Assembly (NCBI GenBank): GCA_964396385.1
Contig: CAYNFH010000010.1
Location: 1-59,273, forward strand
Direction of reading: 5' to 3'
DNA: 59,273 nt
Origin: CAYNFH01 sp964396385
GTDB lineage: Bacteria > Armatimonadota > Chthonomonadetes > Chthonomonadales > CAJBBX01
Shown: positions 32,413-39,928 of the stretch, piece by piece
How positions within the stretch are numbered: position 1 is the first letter of the stretch
How the letters are laid out: every line of letters begins with the position of its first letter
Program-made: the position numbers and the translations under genes
The notes under the pieces: model-generated
What the model was told of the DNA's origin: nothing
Database searches by the model: none
Seen by the model: only the letters and a program-made list of their open reading frames with translations

Positions 32413-33641
32413 AGATTACGGACCTGCGGGTGGCGGTGGTGGGGGGCGCGCCGTTCCGGTGCCCGCTCATCCGGATCAACACCAACCGGGTGGGCCTCTA
32501 CGGGCTCGGCGAGGTGCGCGACGGCGCCAGCAAGACCTACGCCTTGATGCTCAAGAGCCGGCTGGTGGGCGAGAACCCGCTGGACGTTGACCGCTTGTTT
32601 CGGAAGATTAAGCAGTTCGGCCACCACGCGCGCCAGGGGGGCGGCGTCTGCGCGGTGGAGATGGCGCTCTGGGACATTGCCGGCAAGTACTTCAGCGTAC
32701 CGGTGTACCAGCTTCTGGGCGGCCGTTTCCGCGACCGGATCCGCTGCTACGCGGACACGGAGATGTCGCCCGACCCCACCGTCACGGGCCAGCGGCTCAA
32801 GAAGCGGATGGAGCAGGGGTTCACGTTCCTCAAGATGGACGTTATGGGCTTCAACCGCGCCGAGGGCGTGATGCGCTCGCTGTATGGGGCGGTGGAGCTG
32901 CCTCCGGGAATCTCCCTGGCGGAGGTGATGCGCACCCAGCACATGTTTACCGGCATCGAGCTGAACGAAGGGCATATCCGGCGCGTGTGCGAGTACGTGG
33001 AGGAGGTGCGGCGGGTGACGGGTCCGGAGGTTCCGCTGGCTGCGGACCACTTCGGGCACGTGGGGCTGAACTCGTGCATCCGGCTGGGGCAGGCGCTGGA
33101 GCGGTTCCAGCTCGCGTGGCTGGAGGACATGATTCCCTGGCAGTACACGGATCTGTGGAAGCGGATCACGGACGCCATCCATCTTCCCACCTGCACGGGC
33201 GAGGACATCTACCTCAAGGAGCCGTTCCTGGAGCTGTGTCGCAGCCACGCCGTGGACGTCATCCATCCGGACCTGGCTACCTCCGGGGGCATCCTGGAGA
33301 CCAAGAAGATAGGGGACCTGGCGCAGGACTTCGGCATTCCCATGGCCATGCACTTCGCGGGCACGCCGGTCTCCTGTATGGCCAACGTCCACTGCGCGGC
33401 GGCCACGGAGAACTTCCTGGTGCTGGAGAACCACTCCGTGGAGATCCCGTGGTGGGACGACCTGGTGGACGGCGTAGAGAAGCCCATCATCCGGAACGGC
33501 TTCATTCCGGTGCCGGAAGGACCGGGCCTGGGAATCACGCTGAACGACGAGGTGGTGCAGGCGCACCTGGCGGAGCCGGGCTACTTTGAGCCCACGACCG
33601 AGTGGGATAACGAGCGGTCGTGGGACAGGTTGTGGAGCTAG
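32397..33641 (+). CDS. Enolase-superfamily sugar-acid dehydratase (mandelate racemase/ManD-like)
   Basis: A 414-residue member of the mandelate racemase/muconate-lactonizing group. After the capping domain (IRINTNRVGLYGLGEVRDGA; GGVCAVEMALWDIAGK), the barrel carries the magnesium ligands Asp in AADHFGH, Glu in WLEDMIPW and Glu in TGEDIY. A catalytic His follows in PMAMHFAGTPVS. Length and PVYQLLGGRFRDRIR resemble mannonate/gluconate-type dehydratases. It begins with TTG at 32397 inside the previous gene. Neighbouring RraA-like and UxuA-like genes support a role in dehydrating an aldonate or uronate-derived acid. The exact acid is unknown. Confidence 0.85.
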   Translation: MSRELKITDLRVAVVGGAPFRCPLIRINTNRVGLYGLGEVRDGASKTYALMLKSRLVGENPLDVDRLFRKIKQFGHHARQGGGVCAVEMALWDIAGKYFSVPVYQLLGGRFRDRIRCYADTEMSPDPTVTGQRLKKRMEQGFTFLKMDVMGFNRAEGVMRSLYGAVELPPGISLAEVMRTQHMFTGIELNEGHIRRVCEYVEEVRRVTGPEVPLAADHFGHVGLNSCIRLGQALERFQLAWLEDMIPWQYTDLWKRITDAIHLPTCTGEDIYLKEPFLELCRSHAVDVIHPDLATSGGILETKKIGDLAQDFGIPMAMHFAGTPVSCMANVHCAAATENFLVLENHSVEIPWWDDLVDGVEKPIIRNGFIPVPEGPGLGITLNDEVVQAHLAEPGYFEPTTEWDNERSWDRLWS

Positions 33642-33645
33642 TGCA

Positions 33646-33740
33646 AGTAGTCAGTAGTCCGTAGTCAGTAGTCGGAGATCTAGCGGCGAGACTCGACAGA
33701 CCAACATGAACTCTCAACCATCAACCATCAACCATCAACA
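33646..33740. repeat. Two unpaired half-elements (GTAGTCAGTAGTC and CAACCATCAACC words)
   Basis: AGTAGTCAGTAGTCCGTAGT begins at 33646; a separate CAACCATCAACCATCAACCA block starts at 33716. They are halves of two different hairpin families with no complementary arm nearby. The second block is translated as the N-terminus of the next gene (SQPSTINHQ). Confidence 0.75.
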
Positions 33741-34551
33741 CTTCCTGAACCGATACGATGACATCGTGGCGATTACGCGGGAGAACCCGTTCGACCGGTT
33801 TCCGGACGGGCGGCCGCGCGTGCCGGACGACCTGCTGAAGCGGATGGAGGAGGTGACCGTCGAAGAGGCGTGGGGCGTGCTGAAGAAGCACGGCTACATC
33901 CACCAGTACGCCGGCGACTGGATGAGCCTGCACCCGGAGCAGGTGATGGTGGGCCGGGCGGTGACGGCCATGTTCGTGCCGACGCGGCCGGACCTGCACG
34001 CCGTGATCGAGGAGTGGGGCCGGAGCCGCGGCAGCGTGGGGCTGCACAACTCCTTCGTCATCGATACGCTGGTCGAGAAGGACGTGGTGGTGGTGGACCT
34101 GTTTGGCAAGGTGAAGGATGGCACTTTTGCCGGTGACAACCTGGGCACCGCCATCTCCAACAAGACGCGGACCGGGATGGTGATCGACGGCGGCATCAGG
34201 GACCTGCTGCGCCTGAAGGAGATTCCGAACATCGGCGTCTTCGCGCGCGGGGTGGATGCCTCGGCCATCGCCAACGTCACTCTCGCCGGACTGAACTGCC
34301 CCATCCGCATCGGGCCGGCCACGGTGCTGCCGGGCGACGTTGTGCTGGCCAGCATCTCCGGAATCATTTTCATCCCGCCGCACCTGGTGCAGGAGGTGGT
34401 GGAAAGCTCGGAGCTGGTCCGCATGCAGGACTTTTGGGGCCAGATGCGGATCCGGGAGGGCAGGTACACCTCCGGCCAGGTGGACGGCAACTGGACGGAC
34501 GAGATGCGGGCGGATTTCGCCACATGGAACGAGGAGAGGCTGAGGGTGTGA
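33706..34551 (+). CDS. RraA-like family protein (aldolase/decarboxylase-type)
   Basis: A 281-residue protein of the RraA/HMG-aldolase-like fold, whose enzymatic members cleave or decarboxylate 4-carboxy-2-oxo acids. The family motif is the GxVIDGGIRDL stretch (here GMVIDGGIRDLLRLKE) after GDNLGTAISNKTRTG, followed by GPATVLPGDVVLAS. The Arg and Asp of GGIRD bind metal and substrate in the enzymatic members. The first eleven residues (MNSQPSTINHQ) are encoded by a word repeat, so the true ancestral start was probably lost or displaced. It sits between dehydratase genes, which suits breakdown of a sugar-acid intermediate. Annotation as a menaquinone methyltransferase in this family is historical and unlikely. 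Confidence 0.82.
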   Translation: MNSQPSTINHQHFLNRYDDIVAITRENPFDRFPDGRPRVPDDLLKRMEEVTVEEAWGVLKKHGYIHQYAGDWMSLHPEQVMVGRAVTAMFVPTRPDLHAVIEEWGRSRGSVGLHNSFVIDTLVEKDVVVVDLFGKVKDGTFAGDNLGTAISNKTRTGMVIDGGIRDLLRLKEIPNIGVFARGVDASAIANVTLAGLNCPIRIGPATVLPGDVVLASISGIIFIPPHLVQEVVESSELVRMQDFWGQMRIREGRYTSGQVDGNWTDEMRADFATWNEERLRV

Positions 34552-34570
34552 AGGGGTGGCGGAGCGGTTT

Positions 34571-34692
34571 TGTCATTCCGAGCGCGGGTGAATGCGCGCA
34601 GCGCAGAGGGCCGGGCCCTGGGAGGAATCTGCTTTTGGGGCAGAGTTCGGACAGATACCGTAAAGCAGTTCCCTCGCGAAGCTCGGGATGAC
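34571..34692. repeat. Intergenic hairpin of the GTCATTCCGAGC family, second copy
   Basis: It begins GTCATTCCGAGCGCG and includes GGAGGAATCTGCTTTT. The right half contains GTAAAGCAGTTCCCTCGCGA and ends GCTCGGGATGACC. Same layout as 6928-7070. It ends 25 bases before the AGGAAGGA site of the next gene. Confidence 0.8.
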
Positions 34693-34733
34693 CGGCTGGT
34701 TCGCCTTGCCTCCTCCAGGAAGGAACGGAATAT

Positions 34734-35729
34734 GTGATCCACATCGCTGAATACTTCCGGCCGGAGCCGGACATCCTGTGGAAGCTGGCGGCGCAGGCGG
34801 GCGTGACGCACGCCGTGGCCACGCTGCCGAAGCCCGAGAGCGCGTCCGAGGCGCCGTGGGATGCGCGGCCCATGCGGCGGCTCAAGGAGCGGCTGGAGCG
34901 CGCGGGCTATGAGCTGGCCGTGATTGAGGCCAGCCCGCCGATGCAGAAGACCCGGCTGGGGCTCCCCGGGCGGGACGAGGAGATCGAGTGGTTCCGCACG
35001 CAGCTCCGCAGCATGGGTGAGTTGGGCATTCCGGTGCTCTGCTACAACTTCATGGCCGTCTTCGGCTGGATGCGGACCCGGACGGAGATACCGGCACGGG
35101 GCGGAGCGCTGGTCACCGGCTTCGACCTGGACGACGTCCGGAACCAGCCCCTGACGGAGTACGGGGAGGTTTCCGAGGAGCAGCTCTGGGACAGCATCGC
35201 CTACTTCCTGCGGCGGGTGCTGCCCGTGGCGGACAAGGCAGGGGTGCGGCTGGCGCTCCATCCGGACGATCCGCCACTCTCGCCTATCCGGGGCATCGGG
35301 CGGATCATGCGGTCGGTGGAGGCGTTTCAGCGGGTGCTGGACATGGCGGAAAGCGAGTGCAACGGCATCACCATGTGCCAGGGCAACTTTGCCCTCATGA
35401 CGGACGACCTGCCGGGGGTGATCCGTCATTTCGGAAACCAGGGACGCATCCACTTCGTCCATTTCCGGGACGTGCGCGGGACGCCGGAGCGATTCGTCGA
35501 GACTTTCCATGAGGAGGGGCAGACCAATATGATGGCCTGCATGGAGGCGTATCGCGACATGGGCTTCGACGGAGTGCTCCGGCCGGACCACGTACCGACG
35601 CTGGAGGGCGACAGCAACGAGAATCCGTGCTACTCCAACACGGGCAGGCTGCTGGCCATAGGGTACATCATGGGGCTGAGGGAGGCCGCGTTCGGCCAGC
35701 CGTCCAAATCGTCCGGCGAGGTAAGGTAG
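34734..35729 (+). CDS. uxuA: Mannonate dehydratase-like protein
   Basis: A 331-residue TIM-barrel protein of the UxuA family, which dehydrates D-mannonate to 2-keto-3-deoxygluconate. Active-site segments are HPDDPPLSPIRGIGRI, TMCQGNFALM, HFVHFRDVRGTPE and LRPDHVPTLEGD, which bear the expected metal-binding Cys, His and Asp residues. The GTG at 34734 follows AGGAAGGAA. Upstream genes encode another dehydratase and an RraA-like protein, so the cluster may handle more than one hexuronate or aldonate. No uxaC or kdgK is seen. The family call is firm; the exact stereochemistry of the substrate is not. Confidence 0.85.
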   Translation: MIHIAEYFRPEPDILWKLAAQAGVTHAVATLPKPESASEAPWDARPMRRLKERLERAGYELAVIEASPPMQKTRLGLPGRDEEIEWFRTQLRSMGELGIPVLCYNFMAVFGWMRTRTEIPARGGALVTGFDLDDVRNQPLTEYGEVSEEQLWDSIAYFLRRVLPVADKAGVRLALHPDDPPLSPIRGIGRIMRSVEAFQRVLDMAESECNGITMCQGNFALMTDDLPGVIRHFGNQGRIHFVHFRDVRGTPERFVETFHEEGQTNMMACMEAYRDMGFDGVLRPDHVPTLEGDSNENPCYSNTGRLLAIGYIMGLREAAFGQPSKSSGEVR

Positions 35730-35742
35730 AATCGTTGGCCAA

Positions 35743-35810
35743 GGAAGACGAAGGATCGACGGAGGACGGATTCCGGAAGCCCTCCGTCACCTGTCTTCCG
35801 TCTTCCGTCG
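35743..35810. repeat. Intergenic hairpin (GGAAGACGAAGGA-word arms)
   Basis: GGAAGACGAAGGATCGACGG and GGAGGACGG (35743-35769) oppose CCTCCGTCACCTGTCTTCCG and TCTTCCGTCG (35781-35810). The loop holds ATTCCGGAAG, a motif shared with other elements. The related words GGAGGACGG/CCTCCGTC recur at 45916-45970. Confidence 0.8.
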
Positions 35811-35828
35811 CAACGAACAGGTAAGTCC

Positions 35829-36122
35829 ATGACTCAGCAAGTTCTGCCCGAGATCGACCTGGAGCAGGAGGTTACGGACCGGAGCGATTTGTCCGGGCCG
35901 TACGTGGTCATTCTCTACAACTGCGACTGCCATACGTTCGAACAGGTGATAGGGCAGCTCCAAAGGGCGGCGGGCTACAGCATCGAGAAGGCGTTCGCCA
36001 TCGCCCTGGAGGCGCATACGCGCGGGAGGGCCATCGCCTACACCGGCGAGGCGGTGGACTGCGAGCGCGTTGCGGGAATTCTGAGGTCCATCGGACTGCA
36101 GGTAGAGACGGACATGTTTTGA
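35829..36122 (+). CDS. clpS: ClpS-family Clp protease adaptor
   Basis: A 97-residue protein with the ClpS core: GPYVVILYNCDCHTFEQVIG (usual form xxVxLxNDDxTPMxFV), then IEKAFAIALEAHTRGRAIAY and a final beta strand. ClpS delivers N-degron substrates with bulky hydrophobic N-termini to ClpAP. The usual Asn-Asp pair at the pocket is NCD here, so pocket geometry may differ. It starts at an ATG 19 bases after a hairpin. clpA is not in the window. The ending runs directly into the next repeat. Confidence 0.85.
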   Translation: MTQQVLPEIDLEQEVTDRSDLSGPYVVILYNCDCHTFEQVIGQLQRAAGYSIEKAFAIALEAHTRGRAIAYTGEAVDCERVAGILRSIGLQVETDMF

Positions 36123-36197
36123 TTTTCAATTTGCAATTTCCGCCTTTCCGTTTGGGAGAAGACAATTGAAAATTGAAATTCGAAAATTGAAAATTGC
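36122..36197. repeat. A/T-rich intergenic hairpin (TTGAAAATTGAAA words)
   Basis: TTTTCAATTTGCAATTT (36123-36139) is opposed by a tandem of TTGAAAATTGAAATTCGAAA and AATTGAAAATTGC (36165-36196). Its AT-richness stands out in a GC-rich genome. It occupies the whole gap between clpS and the desaturase gene. Confidence 0.85.
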
Positions 36198-36212
36198 ACA
36201 TAGGACGGCGGT

Positions 36213-37118
36213 TTGAACCAGAAGATTGAAGAGCGGTTCTTCCACCTGTATATGAGCTTCTTCCGGCTGGCCGAGGAGCGGCGCCGGTGGAACCTGTGGA
36301 AGGACATCCCCTGGGAAACGGTCAACCCCAATACCACTCCGCTGGTCGCGGACGTCGTGGAGGCGTTCAGCGCGGTGGAGATGTTCCTGCCGGACTACAC
36401 GGCCAAGATCCTCCAGCTCATCCGCAAGAGCCGGGGGCGCGCCTGGTTCCAGGCGAACTGGGGCTACGAGGAGAGCAAGCACTCCCTTGCGCTGGCAGAG
36501 TGGCTCGTGCGCAGCGGCAAGCGCACCGAAGAAGGGATGCGCGCCTACGAGAACAGCCTGCTGGACAATGCCGAGTGGCAGCTTCCGTTCGACCATCCGC
36601 GCCAGATGATCATCTATACGATGATCCAGGAGCTGGCGACGTGGCTGAACTACTGGAACTTGAAGGCCCGGGTGGAGGAGGAGGGGGACCAGGCGCTGGC
36701 CCGCGCGCTGCACCTGATCTCCGCGGATGAGAAGACGCACTACGACTTCTTCCGCAAGGGCGTGAAGATCTTTATGGAGTACGAGCCGGCGGAAACGCTG
36801 GCGGACCTCAAGTTTGTCTTCGACAACTTCCAGATGCCCGCCCACAGCCTGATCCCCGGCTGGGACGAGCGGGCCAGGCAGATCCACGCCGCGAAGATCT
36901 ACGGCCCCCGCGAATACGTGCGCAAGGTGTACGAGCCCATCCTGGCGGATCTAAAGCTGACCAAGGAGGAGTTGCGGGCGGCCGGGGCGCCGGAAGGGTC
37001 CTCCTCTTATGACCGGGCGGAGGAGCGCGAGGCGGCCGCCGCGGCGGCAAACCACAACGGGCGGCGGATCTTCGTGCCGCCTTCAGCCCGGAGGTCGGAG
37101 CCGAAGGATGGGGAGTAG
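36213..37118 (+). CDS. Acyl-ACP desaturase (ferritin-like diiron)
   Basis: A 301-residue diiron protein resembling stearoyl-ACP delta-9 desaturase. The ligands lie on four helices: Glu in VEMFLPDYTAK, EExxH in YEESKHSLAL, Glu in MIQELATWLN and DExxH in SADEKTHYDFF. These enzymes introduce a double bond into acyl-ACP using O2 and ferredoxin. TTG at 36213 is the apparent start, following AGGACGG. The last 40 residues are a disordered Ala/Glu/Arg-rich tail. No ferredoxin partner is nearby. Other ferritin-like oxygenases cannot be ruled out, but the spacing of the four motifs favours desaturase. Confidence 0.82.
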   Translation: MNQKIEERFFHLYMSFFRLAEERRRWNLWKDIPWETVNPNTTPLVADVVEAFSAVEMFLPDYTAKILQLIRKSRGRAWFQANWGYEESKHSLALAEWLVRSGKRTEEGMRAYENSLLDNAEWQLPFDHPRQMIIYTMIQELATWLNYWNLKARVEEEGDQALARALHLISADEKTHYDFFRKGVKIFMEYEPAETLADLKFVFDNFQMPAHSLIPGWDERARQIHAAKIYGPREYVRKVYEPILADLKLTKEELRAAGAPEGSSSYDRAEEREAAAAAANHNGRRIFVPPSARRSEPKDGE

Positions 37119-37200
37119 TGGAGTAGTGGAGTAGTGGGTTGATGTCCCGGATCCGGATTCCGGATCCATCACTTCACCACTCCAGTACTCCATCACTCCG
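37119..37200. repeat. Intergenic hairpin (GGAGTAGTGGAGTAGTGG words)
   Basis: The left arm is a tandem of GGAGTAGT. The right arm has CACTTCACCACTCCAGTACT and CCATCACTCC. The loop is a nested palindrome around GATCCGGATTCCGGATC. The stop codon of the leftward D-lyxose isomerase gene (37193-37195) lies inside the right arm. Confidence 0.85.
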
Positions 37201-37747
37201 TCGCCTCTGCCACGCTTGGCATGCGGTCTATGTGCGGGTCTGAAAAGACGTCAGAATCGTCCCGGCTGCGGGTAGAGAACTCCGACACGACGGCGCCCTC
37301 TGGACCGGACTGAAACCAGTGTGGCGTGTTCGGCATGATGGTGTACTGCTCGCCGGGCCGGAGCCGCACCTCGCGCCAGACGTGGTAGTGGGGCTCGCTG
37401 CCGGCAGGCGGGCGGCAGGCCGGGTTCGGGGTCGGCTCTCCCGGTACGTACAGGTAAACGGTGCCCCAGCGGCAGCGGAACGTCTCCTCCTTGCCCGGCT
37501 CTCCCTCTACCGGCGGGTGCCGGTGCTCCGGACAGGTCTGGTGCGGCATGAGGACCAACTCTTTGGCGCAGCATCGCTGGGTGTTGACGTAGGTAACGAT
37601 CTCCAGCCCCGTGTTGGCCAGGTCCCCCAGTCCGAAATCGGCGACCTCGATCCGCTCCTTCTCCTCCGGCGTGAGCACGATTCCCGCGCGGTCCAGGTAT
37701 TTTAGCGTCTCCGCTACGGCATGACTGCACTCCTGTTGGGTGATCAT
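37193..37747 (-). CDS. D-lyxose isomerase (cupin)
   Basis: A 184-residue cupin of the D-lyxose/D-mannose ketol-isomerase family (DUF1498). It interconverts D-lyxose and D-xylulose, and to some degree D-mannose and D-fructose. The manganese-binding cupin residues are seen in CPEHRHPP, GKEETFRC and MPNTPHWFQSG. GEPTPNPACRPPAG before the second cupin motif is also typical of the family. D-xylulose would feed XylB, encoded at 20688-22217. It diverges from the Rieske gene across a twin-palindrome site. The C-terminal residues (ATE) extend into a repeat arm. Confidence 0.85.
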   Translation of the reverse strand: MITQQECSHAVAETLKYLDRAGIVLTPEEKERIEVADFGLGDLANTGLEIVTYVNTQRCCAKELVLMPHQTCPEHRHPPVEGEPGKEETFRCRWGTVYLYVPGEPTPNPACRPPAGSEPHYHVWREVRLRPGEQYTIMPNTPHWFQSGPEGAVVSEFSTRSRDDSDVFSDPHIDRMPSVAEATE

Positions 37748-37796
37748 GTTCCGGCCTCCTCCCTGCCGGCCCGACGCTCGAAGCGGATCGTCCGGC

Positions 37797-37819
37797 AGTA
37801 TACTCGTTCAAAGTATACT
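37797..37819. promoter_or_regulatory. Twin AGTATACT palindromes, candidate operator
   Basis: AGTATACT occurs at 37797-37804 and 37812-37819, each an 8-bp palindrome, with centres 15 bases apart. Equivalently, AGTATAC and GTATACT form a dyad with a 9-base spacer. It lies 50 bases upstream of the leftward lyxose isomerase start and 128 bases before the rightward Rieske start, where a repressor or activator for either could bind. Confidence 0.5.
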
Positions 37820-37887
37820 GCGGGTCCGCGAGGGGGAGTCAATTGCGGCACCCGTCATAATTTCTCTCTCCGACGTGTATGAATCGT

Positions 37888-37920
37888 AGGGAGCGAACGA
37901 CGGAGCTCGCGATGCTCCCT
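37888..37920 (+). promoter_or_regulatory. Leader hairpin before the Rieske gene
   Basis: AGGGAGC (37888-37894) and GCTCCCT (37914-37920) enclose a second short dyad near GGAGCTC. The stem ends eight bases before AAAGGAGGG, the Rieske ribosome-binding site. It may influence access to that site. Confidence 0.35.
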
Positions 37921-37946
37921 GGAATCTAAAGGAGGGTCGCCAGCAT

Positions 37947-38426
37947 TTGACCAGTACGGAGAATCAGCCCGGCCCGGACGCAGGCCGCCGTCGGCTGTTG
38001 GAAGGATTCATCAAGGGATCTGCCGCTTTCATCGGAGCCGTGACCGCGCTCCCGGCGCTCGGTTACCTGCTGTATCCCGCGCTAACCGCCGGACGAAGCC
38101 AGCGCGTCAAGCTGGTCTTCCAGAACCCGGCCGACGTCGATTCAACCAGCTTTGTGCTGGCCCGGCTGGAGGGACAGGAGGAGACCACGCCCGGTGTCTT
38201 CTACAAGCTCGAGGCAGGATCGCCCTTCGTACTCTCCGCTACCTGCACCCACGCCGGGTGCGCCGTCAACTGGCAGCCCACCGCTTCCGAGTTCGTGTGC
38301 CCGTGTCACGGCGGCCACTTCGATGCGAGCGGGAGGAACATCTCCGGTCCACCGCCTAAACCGCTGGCGCGAATGGCGGCGCAGCGGGTTGGGCAAGACG
38401 TGTACGTGACGGAGACGGCGGCGTGA
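37947..38426 (+). CDS. Rieske iron-sulfur protein of a bc-type complex
   Basis: A 159-residue membrane-anchored Rieske protein. One N-terminal helix (FIGAVTALPALGYLLYPAL) follows a twin-arginine-like RRRLLEGF. The [2Fe-2S] ligands are in CTHAGC and CPCHGGHF, about 20 residues apart. In bc complexes it takes one electron from quinol and passes it to a c-type cytochrome. The start is TTG (37947) after AAAGGAGGG. The stop overlaps the cytochrome b start (TGATG), so the two are co-translated. This is a standard qcrA-like gene, although its partner is unusual. Confidence 0.93.
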   Translation: MTSTENQPGPDAGRRRLLEGFIKGSAAFIGAVTALPALGYLLYPALTAGRSQRVKLVFQNPADVDSTSFVLARLEGQEETTPGVFYKLEAGSPFVLSATCTHAGCAVNWQPTASEFVCPCHGGHFDASGRNISGPPPKPLARMAAQRVGQDVYVTETAA

Positions 38427-39838
38427 TGGGATCGCTATCACGCTGGCTGGATGATCGGACGGGCTTCCGCCGGTTTGCCTTGCGTCTGCTAGATGGGGAG
38501 GCCGAACCTAACGGAGCCTGGCTCCGGACCACAGGGTTCACGTGCCTGGTGCTGGTGCTGGTTGAGTGCGTGACCGGAGCGGCGCTGGGCGTCTACTATA
38601 CGCCCTCACCGTCCTCCGCCTATAAGGACGTGGTCGCCATCGACCACAACGCCATGGGGCGGTTCCTGCGGGGACTGCACCACTGGACATCCGCGGCGTT
38701 GATTCTGCTCGCCGGATTCACGGTGCTGCGGCGGTTCTTCGGGGCGGAGTACCGCGGGCGGCGGGACCTAGTCTGGATTGTCTCGCTGATCTTCGCTAAC
38801 CTGGTGCTCCTCTTCCAGCTTACCGGTCACATCCTGCCCTGGGATACCAACGCTGCGGCGACGGCGGGCGTGGAGGCGGGGATCGGCGGGAACGTGTGGG
38901 TGATGGGACCGTATATACGGCACTTCCTCCTGAACGGCGGCGCGGTGGGAGGGGCGACCCTGGTGCGCTGGTACGGGTTCCATACCATCATTATCCCTGC
39001 GCTCCTTGTGCTGCTCGTGGGTCTACCTCTCTTGCTGCACCGCCTGCGCGGGAATCCTGGACAGGCGGAAGAGACCCTGGGCCATGACGACAGCGGCTCT
39101 CGAATTCAACCATCAACCTTCAACCATCAACCTTCAACGCCCTACTACCCCTGGCACGCGGCGCGGGAGATGGTGGTCGCGCTGCTGGTGTTTCTGGCGC
39201 TGGCGGTAGCCGCCACGGTGGTGAGGACGCCGCTGGAACTGGAGGCGACCGGGGCGAACCTCGCGGGGTACCAGGCGCTATCGGAATGGTACGTGCTTCC
39301 GCTCCATGCGCTCACGACCATCCCGCCGTTTACGGACGTGCGGTGGGAGCCGATCGCCACCGTGGTCCTTCCTGGGATTGCCATGACGCTGCTGGTACTG
39401 CTCCCGTTCCTGGACCGCCGGCCCAGCCGCACGCCGCCTCGCCCGGCGGTCGCGGTCGGGATCCTGGCAATCTGCACCATCGGCGCCCTCTACGCGATGA
39501 TCTTTGTCCGGGAGCGGCCTCTGGCGTCGGAGCAGTTGAAGCGCATTGCCATCGCGCAGGGCACGTTGGCGCCGACCGTGAACCTGAGCCATGTGGCGCG
39601 GGGGAAAGTGCTGTTTGCATCGCAGGGCTGCGACGGCTGCCACGCCATCGGGGGTAAGGGCGGGAACAGCGGACCGGACCTGACGCACGAGGGATTGGCC
39701 CACACGGACCTGGATTGGCAGGTCGCCCACCTGGTGAAGCCGACAGCTAAGGTGCCTGGCTCGACGATGCCGGCGTATGGGAATCTCAAGCCGGATGAGC
39801 TGAAGGCGCTGGGCGAGTATCTGCTGACATTGAGGTGA
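38426..39838 (+). CDS. Cytochrome b fused to C-terminal cytochrome c; one b-haem site lost
   Basis: A 470-residue fusion: b6-like part (1-210), linker, subunit-IV-like part (about 240-380) and a monohaem cytochrome c (CDGCHAIGG) at the end. In cytochrome b, helix B supplies two His 14 residues apart and helix D two His 15 apart. Here only the periplasmic-side pair remains: His85 (codon 38678) in GLHHWTSA and His186 (codon 38981) in YGFHTII. The partners for the other haem are Thr99 (codon 38720) and Pro201 (codon 39026). The Qo-site PEWY is SEWY. A word repeat is read in frame at 39103-39137. GTG at 38423 is an alternative start. The assignment is sure; the one-haem conclusion is by direct motif spacing. 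Confidence 0.88.
   Translation: MGSLSRWLDDRTGFRRFALRLLDGEAEPNGAWLRTTGFTCLVLVLVECVTGAALGVYYTPSPSSAYKDVVAIDHNAMGRFLRGLHHWTSAALILLAGFTVLRRFFGAEYRGRRDLVWIVSLIFANLVLLFQLTGHILPWDTNAAATAGVEAGIGGNVWVMGPYIRHFLLNGGAVGGATLVRWYGFHTIIIPALLVLLVGLPLLLHRLRGNPGQAEETLGHDDSGSRIQPSTFNHQPSTPYYPWHAAREMVVALLVFLALAVAATVVRTPLELEATGANLAGYQALSEWYVLPLHALTTIPPFTDVRWEPIATVVLPGIAMTLLVLLPFLDRRPSRTPPRPAVAVGILAICTIGALYAMIFVRERPLASEQLKRIAIAQGTLAPTVNLSHVARGKVLFASQGCDGCHAIGGKGGNSGPDLTHEGLAHTDLDWQVAHLVKPTAKVPGSTMPAYGNLKPDELKALGEYLLTLR
39103..39137. repeat. Word repeat (CAACCATCAACCTT) inside the cytochrome b gene
   Basis: ATTCAACCATCAACCTTCAA followed by CCATCAACCTTCAAC is a half-element of the CAACCATCAACC family. It is read in frame as IQPSTFNHQPST in the linker between the b6-like and subunit-IV-like parts. 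Copies of the family occur at 22741-22791 and 33716-33740. Confidence 0.85.
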
Positions 39839-39847
39839 GAAAGAAAG

Positions 39848-39873
39848 GGGCGGTCCCATTGGGAGCCGCCCCG
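39848..39873 (+). terminator. Terminator-like hairpin after the cytochrome operon
   Basis: GGGGCGG and CCGCCCC close a stem with inner CCCA/TGGG pairs, ten bases after the cytochrome gene stop. There is no U-tract. It separates the rightward cytochrome genes from the leftward GH172 gene. Confidence 0.55.
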
Positions 39874-39928
39874 AGTGATTTAGGGAGGAACTTGACTCCC
39901 TATCATTATTGGCAGGGGCCTGTGATTT

